Shown: in pieces, positions 1-9,867 of the stretch
Numbering within the stretch: position 1 is the stretch's first letter
How the letters are laid out: each line of letters begins with the position of its first letter
Assembly (NCBI GenBank): GCA_001579985.1
Contig: LRSR01011931.1
Span: forward strand, 1 to 23,186
From: Hypsibius dujardini
Lineage: Eukaryota > Tardigrada > Eutardigrada > Parachela > Hypsibiidae
DNA: 23,186 nucleotides
Direction: 5' to 3'
Program-made: the position numbers and the translations under genes
The notes under the pieces: generated by a model
Told to the model about the DNA's origin: nothing
Databases searched by the model: none
What the model saw: the letters and a program-made list of their open reading frames with translations, nothing else

Positions 1-201
1 GCACCAAAGTTGGACCAGCAAAAAGGCAGACCTGACTGAAACATTTTTCTTCCTCACAATTTTCCTCACTTCCGTTTTCCCCGTTTTCTCTCCTGCTCCT
101 GCCACGTTTCTGTTAATCCATCCACTCGTTCGCTCCAGGTAATTTTTTATCCTGAATCCGATTCGCTTCTCAGAACTGAGGAAAAACCGATTCCATTGCA
201 G
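1..201 (+). other. Probable 5' UTR exon and 63-nt intron of the Boule-like gene
   Basis: The sequence up to 138 ends in CGCTCCAG followed by gtaatttttt, and a pyrimidine-containing acceptor ttccattgcag ends at 201. This is a plausible short intron inside the leader. No coding sequence is seen here and the transcription start may lie outside the window. Confidence 0.45.
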
Positions 202-240
202 GTTCGACGCGTTTTTCACACAGCACCTCGCGGCGAGAAA

Positions 241-1984
241 ATGCCTTCCGTCATGGCCGCCAACCTGGGAGTGTGGACCAATAGTAACGCCTCCGCCACC
301 CAGCACCCTCTCGGCCTGACGCACAAGGACCCCCTGACCTCGCTGGGATGGACTACGGATCGGGAAACAGACCGCGTGGGACATTTCACCTCGGAGGCAG
401 GGGGAGACGTTCTCAAGATCGACCATTCTTCCCGGACATCCTCGATGCAGCAGCGCAGCCTCCCGGCCACCAGCCGTCCCGCCACCACCCGACGCCCGGC
501 CATTCGCTCGGACAGCCAGAAGGTCATCGAGGTGCGCAATCGGATCTTCGTTGGCGGTCTGACTGAGGCCATCAACGAGGACGACCTCCGTGGGCTCTTC
601 GGCAGGTACGACATTTTTTTCATGGTGGTCCTCCAGCGGGAAGTATGTTCATGTTTGGGCCATTGTAAGGTGGGTCAGTAATTAATTTTCGAACCAGGAA
701 AGAAATATCGAAGTTGCTAACTAATTTGTTTTTGTTCTTTATAACCATTAACATTTTAATTTTAATATTTTTTTTTACCAAACTTTGTTCAAATTTTTTT
801 CAAACCCTGCAAATCAGATTGAATTTTTGTTTTTTGTTTTATTTGAAAATGCTTGGCTGCTAAATTTAAATTTAATGGAATTTGTTCTGTATTTGAAATG
901 TGAATTTAAACGAAATTCTATCGACAAAATCTGTTGGAAAATCCTGTTTCGCCTCCTTTAGACAAATTTGGCAATTAACTATTAATCTCGTTCTCATTTA
1001 TAACCAAGGAAGGAAAAATCGATAATGATCACCTTTTTTATTTTTATAATTTATTCAATATCTTTGCAGAAGCCCTGGAAACCAGGTTTAAATTTTGCAT
1101 TTGTTAGTTTAAGCGCAAGGTTCGACATTATTTGTTCCATATTGGAACAAAAATTTTGTTTCATAAATGAATAATCGAGATTTCTTATGAGTGTGTATGA
1201 TCTTAATCGGTGTTGGATTTAGATGTGATGAAACGATGTGACTGTTTGTCTCCCATTTGTTTGTAGGTACGGCCAGATCAACGAAGTACAGATTAAGGCT
1301 CGCGGAGGTGACCAATTCCGCGGATTCGGCTTCATCACCTTCAGCCGGAACGCGGAAGCGGCGGACGCGCTGCGCGACTGTCTGGGGGAGGTGCACACGC
1401 TACGCGGCCGCAAGATCAACGTCCAGGCGGCCTTCAAGCGCGTTGACAAGGTCAGTGTGTCTCCTACTCCTACTCCCATTGCTGGACCAGCCGGCTGGAT
1501 GGGCGGTGCGCCTACTCCCTTTGGAGGGGGTCCAGGACAACTTTTTCCTCCTACCCTTCCTCCGCTGCCGTTGCCGGTCACCTTCAACCCGTTCTACTTT
1601 GGTCCGCCGGTCCTCGTCAACGGAATGTGGCTGGTCGGACCGGGCGGTCCTTCCGCGGGAGGAATGCCGCTGCCGATGGGAGGGGGATTTATGATGCCGC
1701 CGTTGATGGAGCCGGACGTGATGGAGTGGAAACCGATTCCCACCGCTGCTACCCCCATCAACTCTTCCGCCTTGTTGGGTAACGACATCATCAACGGTGG
1801 ACGCTCGCACTGCGGTGGTGGTGCTGGTGCTGGGGAGCACGGCAAGTTGGGGGAGAGTCGGATGGGAAGCTTTGGCGGTGACTTTCAACCCATCGGTACG
1901 AGGAGCTCCGCCACGGACACTCTCAACTGCGGATCTCACTTCACCACCCAGTCGCTCTCCGCTCCCTGGTTTCTGCCGAACTGA
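241..1984 (+). CDS. boule-like: Boule/DAZ-like single-RRM RNA-binding protein
   Basis: Model: coding exons 241-605 and 1267-1984, joined AG|G across a 661-nt AT-rich intron, giving 360 aa. A 63-nt intron at 139-201 (CCAG|gtaatt ... ttgcag|GTTC) probably splits the 5' UTR. The start at 241 has A at -3, and the codons before it are untranslated leader. One RRM spans about residues 100-181, with RNP2 IFVGGL (102-107) and RNP1 RGFGFITF (140-147). After RNP1 the strand KINVQAAFKR resembles the KLNIGPAIRK-type end of DAZ/Boule RRMs. The C-terminal 175 residues are rich in Gly, Pro and Met (for example PMGGGFMMPP) and contain no DAZ repeat that I can recognise. Boule proteins are germline translational regulators that bind mRNA 3' UTRs in the cytoplasm. 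Family membership is fairly sure; Boule as opposed to another hnRNP-type RRM rests on pattern alone. A donor-like GACAAG|gtcagt at 1450 could give a shorter isoform. Confidence 0.82.
606..1266 (+). other. AT-rich intron splitting the Boule-like RRM
   Basis: The donor is GGCAG|gtacga and the acceptor is tttgtag|GTACGG. The body is A/T-rich with many TTTAAATTT-like tracts. It carries no tetranucleotide array, unlike most long introns of this window, and no gene is visible. It cuts the RRM between helix 1 and the YGQI segment. Confidence 0.75.
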
Positions 1985-3163
1985 TTTTAACACGCAATAC
2001 GATTTTTTTCTCGCGTTTTATTGTCGACATACGTATATTTTAGCTTTTTCCCCTTCTTCCCCCGAAACTGCACGATTCGCATGCGTGTGTATATTCGAGA
2101 GGTACATTTTTTCCAGTGTCGAGCCTCTTTTGGGGAGCGATTCCGAATCAGTACTTTTTTTAGATGTGCAGTTTGAAATGGGAATTAGATGATTTTAGAC
2201 ATGGTATCTCTTAGTCAGGTCAGTTTTTGTGTCTCGGTGGCGGCGGAAGAGCTGCTCGATGCTATTTTTTTGGTGGGTGATGGCAGTGTTTCTGTGATTG
2301 AGTTTGTCTGTGAGCGTTTTTATAAAAGACGAACGATTTCCTGGCAGTGCTAGTGATGTTAGGAATTTCTTGAAATCTTAGTGCAAATCTTGCTTTTCAG
2401 GCTACTTAGCGTTGATGCTTGACAGATGAGTTGATTGATTGCCGTGCTGAAATAATTTCAAGGCTGCAATGCACAGTGGTTAGTTGATTGGTTGATTGGA
2501 TGTTGGCTTCATCTGACATCAATGCCAGCAACGGAAATAGTCATGCATGCCATTCATGATTCGTGCTACAATAATATTAAGTGTTAAACTAAATCGTTGG
2601 TTAACTGATTGCGCCTTACGATGTAGCGGTTCTAAAATACTATTTTGCAATTATATTACAAATCGATGTTTAAATACTATTTTTTATTAAAAATCACGAT
2701 TTTCTTTTCATTATTATTAGAAGTTTTATCGATGTAGTCCATTTTGTCCACAGATGTATTTATTAATATAGATAACCACCATTATACGAGTATTTTTAGT
2801 TCATTTCTTTTATATTTTTATTTTAGTTTCAAACGGATCTAGACAACTGCCACATAAATGTATATGAGATAGAAGTTTTGGCAGCTAAGGGACTCATTGC
2901 CAGAGAACATGCACCAGTAAATCGCAATATGCATTATACATAGTTTATGTCGGCAAGTAAATTGAAAAAGCTCCACAGAAATCGCTGGAATCGAGCCCAA
3001 CGAATACAAATCTACACGTCTAATCAGTCATCAGTCTGTTGAAAGTAAAACACCATCACGGAATGCGTCGACTCTAAAACAGGGAATTAAAACAGTGAAT
3101 GGAAGACGTCAGACAAAACCGCAAATTCAGGCAAGCAAGGCCAAGACGAAGCCAAAGAGTAGA
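1985..3163. other. Spacer between convergent genes (3' UTRs)
   Basis: This holds the 3' ends of the Boule-like gene (+) and the CNOT7 gene (-). Possible poly(A) signals are ATTAAA at 2686-2691 on the + strand, and AATAAA on the - strand at 2817-2822 and 2759-2764. Short GATT-type tetranucleotide runs lie around 2427-2495. No ORF with coding character was found. Confidence 0.5.
2817..2822 (-). promoter_or_regulatory. Candidate poly(A) signal AATAAA of the CNOT7 gene
   Basis: TTTATT on the + strand reads AATAAA on the transcribed strand, about 340 nt after the CNOT7 stop. A second copy is at 2759-2764. Choice of site cannot be decided from sequence alone. Confidence 0.35.
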
Positions 3164-6123
3164 TCAAGCATAATACACGGTCCCGTCGTGACCGTAGGTG
3201 GGATAGCCGCCACTGGAGGAGGCGGAGGTGAAGTGGTGAGGCAGAGCCGGCATCGAGTGGGAATGCGGGAAGCTCGGCAGCGGCGGCGGCTGCTGCTGCT
3301 TGACCAAAGCTGCCAGTTTGGCATACGGCGAGGTGTACTCTTCCGCTGTGGCTACGTGGCTGACGCCCATCCCTAAACAACGAGAGAAAACAAAAAACTA
3401 AAATTAGTCAACTAATTGGTTTATTTAGTCAATTAAACATCCATTACTAGTGATCAATATTTAGTTTTAATTCTTCGAAAACAGTAAAACAAATGTATAA
3501 AAAAATATAGGTGCTCAAGAGTTTTGGTTCTATTTTAGTAGTATTTTCAGTTACTCTACGTCAGGTTAAGGCAAACCGAGCAGATTATACTATTCTGTAT
3601 TATGCACCTGAGAACAAGCCGGAAGGGTGCGGAATGTACTGCCGCGCCGGCTCTGAGGTGGCGGCCTGCATCATCGGCTCCTTAATGCCGTAGAAGGCGG
3701 TTGGCAGCAGCAACGATCCGTCGGCGTTCTTGCGGATGATGACATTGTCCAGGCGGCGAACGCGGTCTAACGCCAGCACCCCTGACAGGCCGTAGATGTG
3801 CCCGAGAAAGGGGTCGAGTCGGACCGGGAGGACGTCGCGCTTCAGGCGGAAGAACAGCGACCCGGTCAGGGCGCTGTCGCTGCCGGCTTGGTGTTGGTTG
3901 CCGGTGCGAACCAAGCGGAAGGAATCAGCCAAATCCTGTACAAGACTGGGATCTACAGACATGTAGGCTCTCCAGACAGACTGGCAGACAAATAAACAGC
4001 TCTACGCTAAAACGAGAAATAGGCAGCCATAAAGGCAGGCTAACAGACGAGTAGATGGACCGACAGGTAGACAGGCAGACAAGCAGACAGAGACATAGAC
4101 AAAGACAAAGAAACATACAAACACAGAGACAGACATAACGGACAGACAGACAGACAGACACATAGACAAAACATACAGAAAGATATACATACAGACATAC
4201 AGAGATACAGACAGATAAACAGAAAGACAGAAACCGACAGCCATACAGAGAAACAAACAGACAGATGTACAAAAAGACAGATGTACAGACAGACTGATGG
4301 CCAGACAGGCAGGCAGTTATAGAAACAGATAGTCACAGATAGGCAGACAAACCTGCAGTCCGCCCTTCAGTTTGGGAGACGGAAAATCCTTCAGCATGTA
4401 CTTGATGTCAAAAACTTTCGGGAAGTACATTCGAATGACGTCCAAAAACCCGGCCTCAGTCGGCGGCAGTGTCGGTTTGCCCTCCAGCAGCTTGTACAGA
4501 TACCCAAAGTCGTACGCGGAATGAAAGGTGAGGAATCTGATGGTTTCATTGCAGACGATGCCCGAGGTGACTAACCGTTCAGCAAAATGGTTGGGCTCGA
4601 TGCCGGCGGTCTGATGCTCGGCAAAGTCAATGCCTGAAGCTTCCAGCATCTGGATGGAATCCTCAGCGTACAGTTCGTCCTCCAGGTTGAAACGGAAGTT
4701 GAACTGCCAGGTGTGGATGGGTCCAGGCTGACAGCCGTCTTCGTCGAAGAAGCTCAATCCGAGCTGGATGATGTTCATCCGGTCGACGTTGCTCTTGAAG
4801 AGGGCGTACTCGTAGTCGGCACACGTCTCAAAGGTCCCCATCGGAATGTCCAGCGTGCCGGGGAACTCAGTGTCGATGGCGATGTATGGGTACTTGCTGG
4901 CCAGCCTCAAAATAACACAAAGCAACTAAAAACAACTCCAGTGAGGCGTGAAGCCGTGAATTTATAAAACGAAAATTAAATAACTGCGGAAGGAGTTTTA
5001 ATTCCACATAAATCAGTTGCCGTAGGTAAATTCTCGGCGGGCATACTAAAAAAATGTTGTGTTTAAATTTAAATAAAACATTCAACAAATATTAATTCAC
5101 GGACAAAATTTAATTTCATAACATAATATTTAAAGTAAACAGTGATGTAATTTAAAATGAAAATACGCTTTCAAATATCGATTTATATTTTGTGACTTTG
5201 AATAAAAAAAAACAACATTTCATTTAAAATTAAATCCTGCTTTATGAGAAATTAAAAATATATTAAAACAGCACTAATTCAATAGATCGATTAACAAATC
5301 AATTTTTATAAAAAATATGGAAAAGTCAATTGATTATTTTGCTATTATTCTAGTCAGAATAAATTTGACATCGAATACAACGAATAAGAACATTTTGGGA
5401 AACCAAGGGGCGGAGCTATAATGCATCATTCAATGTGACCGGAAGTAGAGCGCTCTCCGGTGCAATAATTCATTTCAACTCTTTTCACGTCGTTGAACAC
5501 ATTTCAAAATATTGAAACATAAATATTCTAATAAGAGCGTCAAAAAATTTAAGTGCGTGTATGATTGATTCAGATTTTTTTCGGATTCAAATTTGTTTGT
5601 CAAAAGAAATTCGGCAGCGCTTTCAAAATTTTATAAATTCCCCCAAAAAAATGTTATGCCCAAGCGTACAAATTAAATTAAAAAAACCACCAGATAAACG
5701 TCCGACTCTTAAAAAAAATATATTGTGCGTTTAATTTCCGTTCCGGAAACCAAAATGCCATATGTCAACACATTAACCAGGCAATCAAGCAACGATTAAG
5801 AATAGCAATCGATCTCCCCTCAATTAATCAATCAAGCGACGACCATCCAGGGACAATTACTCTCGCCGTCAGTCAATCAATCAATCTTAAGGCAGACTAA
5901 CAACTGTAAGAATTAATAACTTCTCTTCATACTTGCTGATCTTCTGCATTTCCTCCTCCAAATTGTAACAGTTGACGTTCTGCACCACCATTGAGGACGA
6001 GGCAACCGTCGGCAGGATGAAATGGACCGGCAGGGGCATTCCGGACGGAGTGGAGGACGAGGAGGTGAAGAAACTCACAGTACGGTTCATGAAATGAGAG
6101 GAATCCATTGTTGGAAGACCCAT
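3164..6123 (-). CDS. CNOT7: CCR4-NOT complex deadenylase subunit CNOT7/CAF1/POP2
   Basis: Exons (- strand, 5' to 3'): 6123-5933, 4905-4353, 3935-3608, 3372-3164. All junctions keep frame and give 426 aa, against about 285 aa in human CNOT7. The product is a DEDD-family 3'-5' exonuclease that removes mRNA poly(A) tails within CCR4-NOT. Catalytic residues are visible: D75 and E77 in IAIDTEFPG, D196 in FHSAYDFGYL, and H263 and D268 in QHQAGSDSALTG. The segment KLKGGLQDLAD matches the family's KGGLQEVAD. The N-terminal NCYNLEEEMQKI corresponds to human CNLDEEMKKI, so the first 50 residues are an extension. The C-terminal 80 or so residues are also extra, rich in Pro, Ser, His and Gln, ending TVYYA. 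The start at 6123 has A at -3 and G at +4, with an in-frame TGA 36 nt upstream. The 1,027-nt first intron is AT-rich, and the 417-nt second intron is filled by a CTGT array. Confidence 0.94.
3936..4352 (-). other. CNOT7 intron 2, almost wholly tetranucleotide array
   Basis: The donor is CTGCAG|gtttgtctgcc and the acceptor is cttgtacag|GATTTG on the - strand. The array begins within a few bases of the donor and ends about 40 nt before the acceptor, so the pre-mRNA carries CUGU/CUGC-type repeats next to both splice sites. Confidence 0.7.
3973..4348 (+). repeat. Degenerate ACAG/GCAG tetranucleotide array
   Basis: About 375 nt of irregular CAGA, CATA, CAAA and GGCAG units on the + strand. The unit is strongly mutated, so this is an old array. 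It lies in CNOT7 intron 2. Confidence 0.9.
4906..5932 (-). other. AT-rich CNOT7 intron 1
   Basis: The donor is AGCAA|gtatga at 5932 and the acceptor is ttttgag|GCTGGCC at 4906 (- strand). The body is AT-rich with scattered AATC/CAAT repeats at its 5' end (5821-5886). No gene is seen inside it. Confidence 0.65.
5821..5886. repeat. AATC tetranucleotide-like repeats
   Basis: Runs such as AATTAATCAATCAAGC and GTCAATCAATCAATC. This is a second, less abundant tetranucleotide family also seen near 2430-2495, 13380-13475 and 15116-15135. Confidence 0.5.
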
Positions 6124-6384
6124 TTTCAAATTCGAGTCAGAAAGAGCGTTTGGAAATCACCTGCGCCGCGTCTCTGGGAATTGAGTGATACCAAAGGCTG
6201 TTCGATGTTGGAGAAAATTCGAAGCCGAGGAGTAGCGAAGAAGGAAGCGAAATCGGCCACGACCTGAAGTTGTGAAGGGCAGTTTTATTGGAAGAAAAAC
6301 TGCGATTAAAACAGCTGATGAGCCTTTTAGGGGTGTGGCCTATCAATGACTCCTGCCGGAGTCAGGGGCAATTTTCTCCTCTTT

Positions 6385-6531
6385 ACAGTCAAAATCCTGA
6401 GATTCGAACGGTCACGTGAGTTTATTTCTATCGAACCGTTTGTTCAGAGCCAGGCGTTGCTAGTTAGGAATTTGACACAGTAAAGTAGAAACGATACTGT
6501 GACGTCGTTCGAATCTCAGGACTTTCACTGT
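6385..6531. mobile_element. Short inverted-repeat element (MITE-like)
   Basis: The left arm 6385-6416 (acagtcaaaatcctgagatt, then cgaacggtcac) matches the reverse complement of the right arm 6500-6531 with few mismatches. The arms share the core CCTGAGATTCGAACG and enclose about 85 nt. The right arm runs straight into the CTGT array. The core reads as a tRNA box-B-like GTTCGAATCTC outward from each arm, but no complete tRNA fold is present. It could be a MITE or simply two copies of a short element in opposite orientation. Confidence 0.5.
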
Positions 6532-6533
6532 AT

Positions 6534-6626
6534 TCCTGCCTGTCTTTCTGTTTGTCTGCCTGACTGCCTGCCTGCTTGTCTTTCTGTCTGCCTGCCTGAC
6601 TGCCTGCCCAGCTGTCTGTCTGCCTG
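6534..6626 (+). repeat. CTGT/CTGC/CTGA tetranucleotide array
   Basis: Degenerate units (CCTG, TCTG, TTTG, ACTG) following the inverted-repeat element. A G-run follows at about 6636-6645. Confidence 0.88.
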
Positions 6627-7126
6627 TGGAAATGGAGGGGGGGGGGATTTTGCGTGCAGCCCGGGCATGAAACGCATGTGAAGGTTTTCGATTGGGGTTC
6701 TTGGAGCATTGGCTTTTACCTTCCAGCGGAATGGCATGGCGAGCTACGACGGCGGTCCAAGTTCGTATCTCATTAATACTTAAAACTAAAATTACTTTAA
6801 GGTTTTATTGGCTTTTCAAGCGCTATAATTTTTAGGTTAAATTAATGACGATAGAGTTAAACATAAATAGCAATTTAAACCGAAATTATCTTTGTTTAAA
6901 ATATCATCATAAAATTAAACTAAAACTATTTAGGGTTTAGCCAGAATGAAATAGACTTAGATGCAATGCCAACTATGGTAAATACGAATGACGGCTTTTA
7001 AATTAATTTTTTAAGAAACAGTGAAAGCGTTATAATAGTTTTTTGGCCACAAGACTGCGCATGCTGTTTTTTGGTTTTATATGGAACAAATTGCTTATTC
7101 ACAAAAGCTGCGTAATGCTTTTATTA

Positions 7127-7240
7127 GGGGAGCTATTAACTGATGCGATTGCCGTAAAGAGGGAGAAAGGGAACGGAAACGAGAAGAAACACGACAATGA
7201 CTTTATGTTGTGTCGAGCCAAGAGCTCGAACGCTCACCAT
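7127..7240 (-). repeat. SINE-like dispersed repeat, copy A
   Basis: This is nearly identical to 7480-7600 along its length: the blocks AGAGGGAGAAAGGGAACGG and AACGAGAAGAA and the end GAGCTCNAACGCTCACCAT are shared. On the - strand it begins ATGGTGAGCGTTCGAGCTC, which fits a tRNA box A (TRGYNNAGNG). No box B was found, so a tRNA-derived SINE is only an inference. Confidence 0.6.
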
Positions 7241-7479
7241 CACCGTAAAAAAAGCCAAAATTATTAATTCCTAACGATTTTCTCTTGTGACTCCTGTCGC
7301 AGACTTTATTGGGTGTTTCCAGGCGAGAAATTTCCTCCCTGCGCAGCTGTTTTGGCGGCAGACAGAGCCCCGGCCAAGAATTTAATCCCGTTCCAAAAAC
7401 TCACAACAAAAATCGCGCCGAAAACCAAAAAGAATCAAAAGAAGACCAAGAAAAATCCACTGTTTTGGAACCAATGTTA

Positions 7480-7711
7480 GAGGGGAGCTATTACGAGATT
7501 TGAGTGCCGTGAAGAGGGAGAAAGGGAACGGAAACGAGAAGAACTACGACAATAAATTTACGTTGTAGGCGTCGACCCAAGAGCTCAAACGCTCACCATA
7601 AGGATACACATACACACCCAATCATTCAATCATAACCTATACTAATATGTAGTGGGGCGTGGTCTGCGGAGCACTGCCCTAACACTACCCACCTCGGGAC
7701 GCGAACGTCCC
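7480..7711 (-). repeat. SINE-like dispersed repeat, copy B (longest)
   Basis: Its first half matches copy A and its second half (about 7590-7680) matches copy C, so it bridges the family. On the - strand the order is a perfect hairpin (7696-7711, GGGACG stem with a TTCG loop), GGGCAGTGCTCCGCAGACC, CACGCCCCAC, a linker with TGATTGGGTGTGTATG, then the box-A-like GGTGAGCGTTTGAGCTCTTG. It has no ORF worth noting. Confidence 0.6.
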
Positions 7712-8013
7712 TAAGAGCAAAACCATTAACCACATGAGAATAACAACCAACAAAAACAAGCAAAAACAAAACCAACAAAAACCAACAAAAAAAATAATTC
7801 AAGAATGAAGAAAAGCTCTTTGATCTAGGGAACAAGGATTTTTTTTGAATAGAAAGAAAAAGGGATCAGCACTAATTAAGTACAAAATAAAACGGCATAA
7901 AATGCCTTAAGAAAATTTAATCTGTGCCGGATGCGTAACGGTCTTGCGAGCGTAGCAGGAGTGTCGCGGGTAGTTTCATAATTTGACCGGTAGACTTCAA
8001 TCGTTTTCCGCGA

Positions 8014-8108
8014 AGCAAGAGCTCTAACGCTCACCATACACACCCAATCATTCCAATTATAACATGTACTAATATCTGGTGGGGCGTGGTGTACAGAGCA
8101 CTGCCCCA
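8014..8108 (-). repeat. SINE-like dispersed repeat, copy C
   Basis: It shares with copy B the blocks GGGGCGTGGT, GAGCACTGCCC, ACACACCCAATCATTC and AAGAGCTCTAACGCTCACCATA. Beyond 8014 the - strand sequence diverges (TTCGCGGAAAACGATTG), so copies differ in what follows the box-A-like segment. Confidence 0.6.
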
Positions 8109-8119
8109 AAATTTTCATT

Positions 8120-8720
8120 TCCCGTTAGTGTTGTTTAGAATAATTTAAAATGCCGTTTGTAATGCTCAAAAACAGTAAATACATTAAACTCAAATTTATT
8201 TTAATTTTATTTAAAGTCAAATTCCGCTGAGGATTAATTTTTAGTATAATTTTAATTCAGGATCGTGCTTAGTGTGCATTTTTATTTAATTATGTGAACG
8301 TTATGCGCACTCAAATTAATTTTTCCAAATTAAATTTATAAACATTTTGAAACGAAATCTTTATTGATTAAGAAATCCAGTGAATGTCACAAGTATTAAC
8401 AAATGCCTTTTGCGGTTAAAATACGACTACCAGAAAATGCAAATTAAACATGCGAAAGACGTTTTGCACGATTTAACAATCTTTATGCGATGTTTTCATG
8501 AAATTAGAATATATGATTATATTTAAAATATTTAAATTGACCAACATCAGAATTCAAATTTATTTTTTAGTTTATTTAAATTCATTTTGGATTCAGTGAT
8601 TTTAATTTTGCTTCAAAATCACCTTTAGCTTATACAAAATTAATTTTTAATTCAATTTAAATTCAAAAGATTGATTTAAACATCAAAACTGTCCAGATTG
8701 AGAAATAAACAATCAATTCG
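8120..8720. other. AT-rich intergenic stretch
   Basis: Long tracts of TTTAAATT, AAATTCAAATT and similar words. I see no gene, array or clear signal. Confidence 0.6.
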
Positions 8721-8838
8721 CTATTTTCGAGCATTCCTCGTTCACCGGCTCGTAGCACGAATGGCTTTTTTTTTGCAAGCGCACCCTGCAATGAAATGTT
8801 ATTTCTTTTTTATTATATTATTATTTTATACTTTACAG

Positions 8839-8947
8839 AACGTTTTGTGAAAGAGGTGGAGCGTGATCGAGTCTTGGGTTGGTCTCTGAAGTAGTCGCAC
8901 AGAATTGCAGATTCCGTCGAAGTCAGGGGTCATCTCTCGCCACACAG
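8839..8947 (+). other. Possible 5' UTR exon of the 303-aa protein gene
   Basis: It is bounded by an acceptor (ttatactttacag, ending 8838) and a donor (CACACAG|gtacgcg). The 109-nt segment is more GC-rich than its surroundings but has no ORF that could join the coding exons. It could be a non-coding leader exon, or chance splice sites. Confidence 0.25.
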
Positions 8948-9115
8948 GTACGCGAGCTACAAGCATACAAGTTTACAAATTTCTTACATCATTTAATTGC
9001 ACCTCTTTACATTAACCCGTCACGCCCAATGTCGTCAAATGAAGACATCCGAATTTTCACGCCAATATGGTTTGAGTGATTTACCCAAACTCAAATGATT
9101 TTGAAAGTTTGTCTA

Positions 9116-9298
9116 AAGTCAGACGCTCTCTAAATGTCTGTTTCTGTTTGTCTATCTGTCTGTCTGTCTGTTTGCCTGTCTGTCTGCCTGCCTGTCTGCA
9201 CGTCCGTCCGTCTGTTTGTGTCTGCCTATCTGTCTATCTCTCTGTTTGTCTCTCTGTCTGTCTGCTTGTCTGTCCGTCTGTCTTTCGTTTGTCTTTTG
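9116..9298 (+). repeat. CTGT tetranucleotide array with a shared unique flank
   Basis: TCTG, TTTG, CCTG and CGTC units follow the unique leader gtcagacgctctctaaatgt (9118-9137). The same leader stands before the array at 19700-19945 (see findings). Confidence 0.88.
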
Positions 9299-9722
9299 TC
9301 GGAAAAAATAGCTGACTTCCTGTCGATAAGTAGCGCGATTTGACAGACGGGCATATTCCTATCCTTCTTTTAAACAAAATAAATTCGCTGATTTCACCAT
9401 GGTCAACTTTAGTTTCGTGTTCCATTTTATCTGCTAATTTGTGGATAGTCAATAGTTTTGTTTCTTATTTTCCCTCTTCCTCTACTTACCTATAAACAAG
9501 CTTGTAAAAGTATGATGGAATTATTTCGCACCGTACGGTCACACTAGAGAAATTTCCTCTCCTATACTGCTGTGGTTTGGTGTCGCTTAGCAATTTCTTT
9601 TTGCCTCATCCTTGAGGAATGGTTTTATCGATTTGCATTGGTTTTGAGGTAATGCGTTTAGGATTGACAAATTTTCTCCATTAGAACGACAATAGTTATT
9701 CAGCAGTTCCACGATTTTCATA

Positions 9723-9815
9723 ATGACAACAACAGAGGTATGTTCGAGAAATCGGAGATTTGCCTGATACTGTCGGTCTGTATATCTACCTGCCTAAATT
9801 TGTCCATGGACTTCA

Positions 9816-9867
<52 letters not shown>

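Larger units (their letters stand above)
6124..8838. other. Intergenic region upstream of CNOT7 and of the 303-aa protein gene
   Basis: It holds the CNOT7 5' flank (6124-6350), an inverted-repeat element (6385-6531), a CTGT array (6534-6626), AT-rich sequence (6780-7040), three SINE-like repeat copies (7127-8108) and a strongly AT-rich stretch (8120-8720). ORFs of 60-80 codons here fall in repeats and have no coding character. Confidence 0.6.

Noticed and set aside
216-623. 135-codon ORF antisense to the first Boule-like coding exon
   Set aside because: A shadow of a GC-rich exon. The + strand frame holds the RRM.
1400-1993. 197-codon - strand ORF opposite Boule-like exon 2
   Set aside because: Arg/Ser/His-rich composition typical of the reverse of a Gly/Pro-rich exon; no domain seen.
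2321-2328. TATAAAAG, a TATA-box match
   Set aside because: It lies in the probable 3' UTR between convergent genes and no gene starts downstream.
3095-3376. 93-codon + strand ORF
   Set aside because: Lies opposite the last CNOT7 exon, whose frame and splice phases fit the gene.
6500-6531. tRNA gene suggested by GTTCGAATCTC
   Set aside because: No matching acceptor stem, D arm or anticodon arm upstream; the motif recurs inverted at 6400, which fits a repeat arm instead.
7043-7503. Two ORFs of 74 and 64 codons
   Set aside because: They overlap SINE-like repeat copies and have no recognisable content or splice context.
9076-9343. ORFs rich in CLSVCLSVC-type repeats (also at 4002-4336, 12160-12586, 19718-19942, 21639-22253 and on complementary strands as RQTDRQTDRQ)
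   Set aside because: These are translations of the CTGT/ACAG arrays. All frames stay open because the unit lacks stops, so they are not evidence of a protein.
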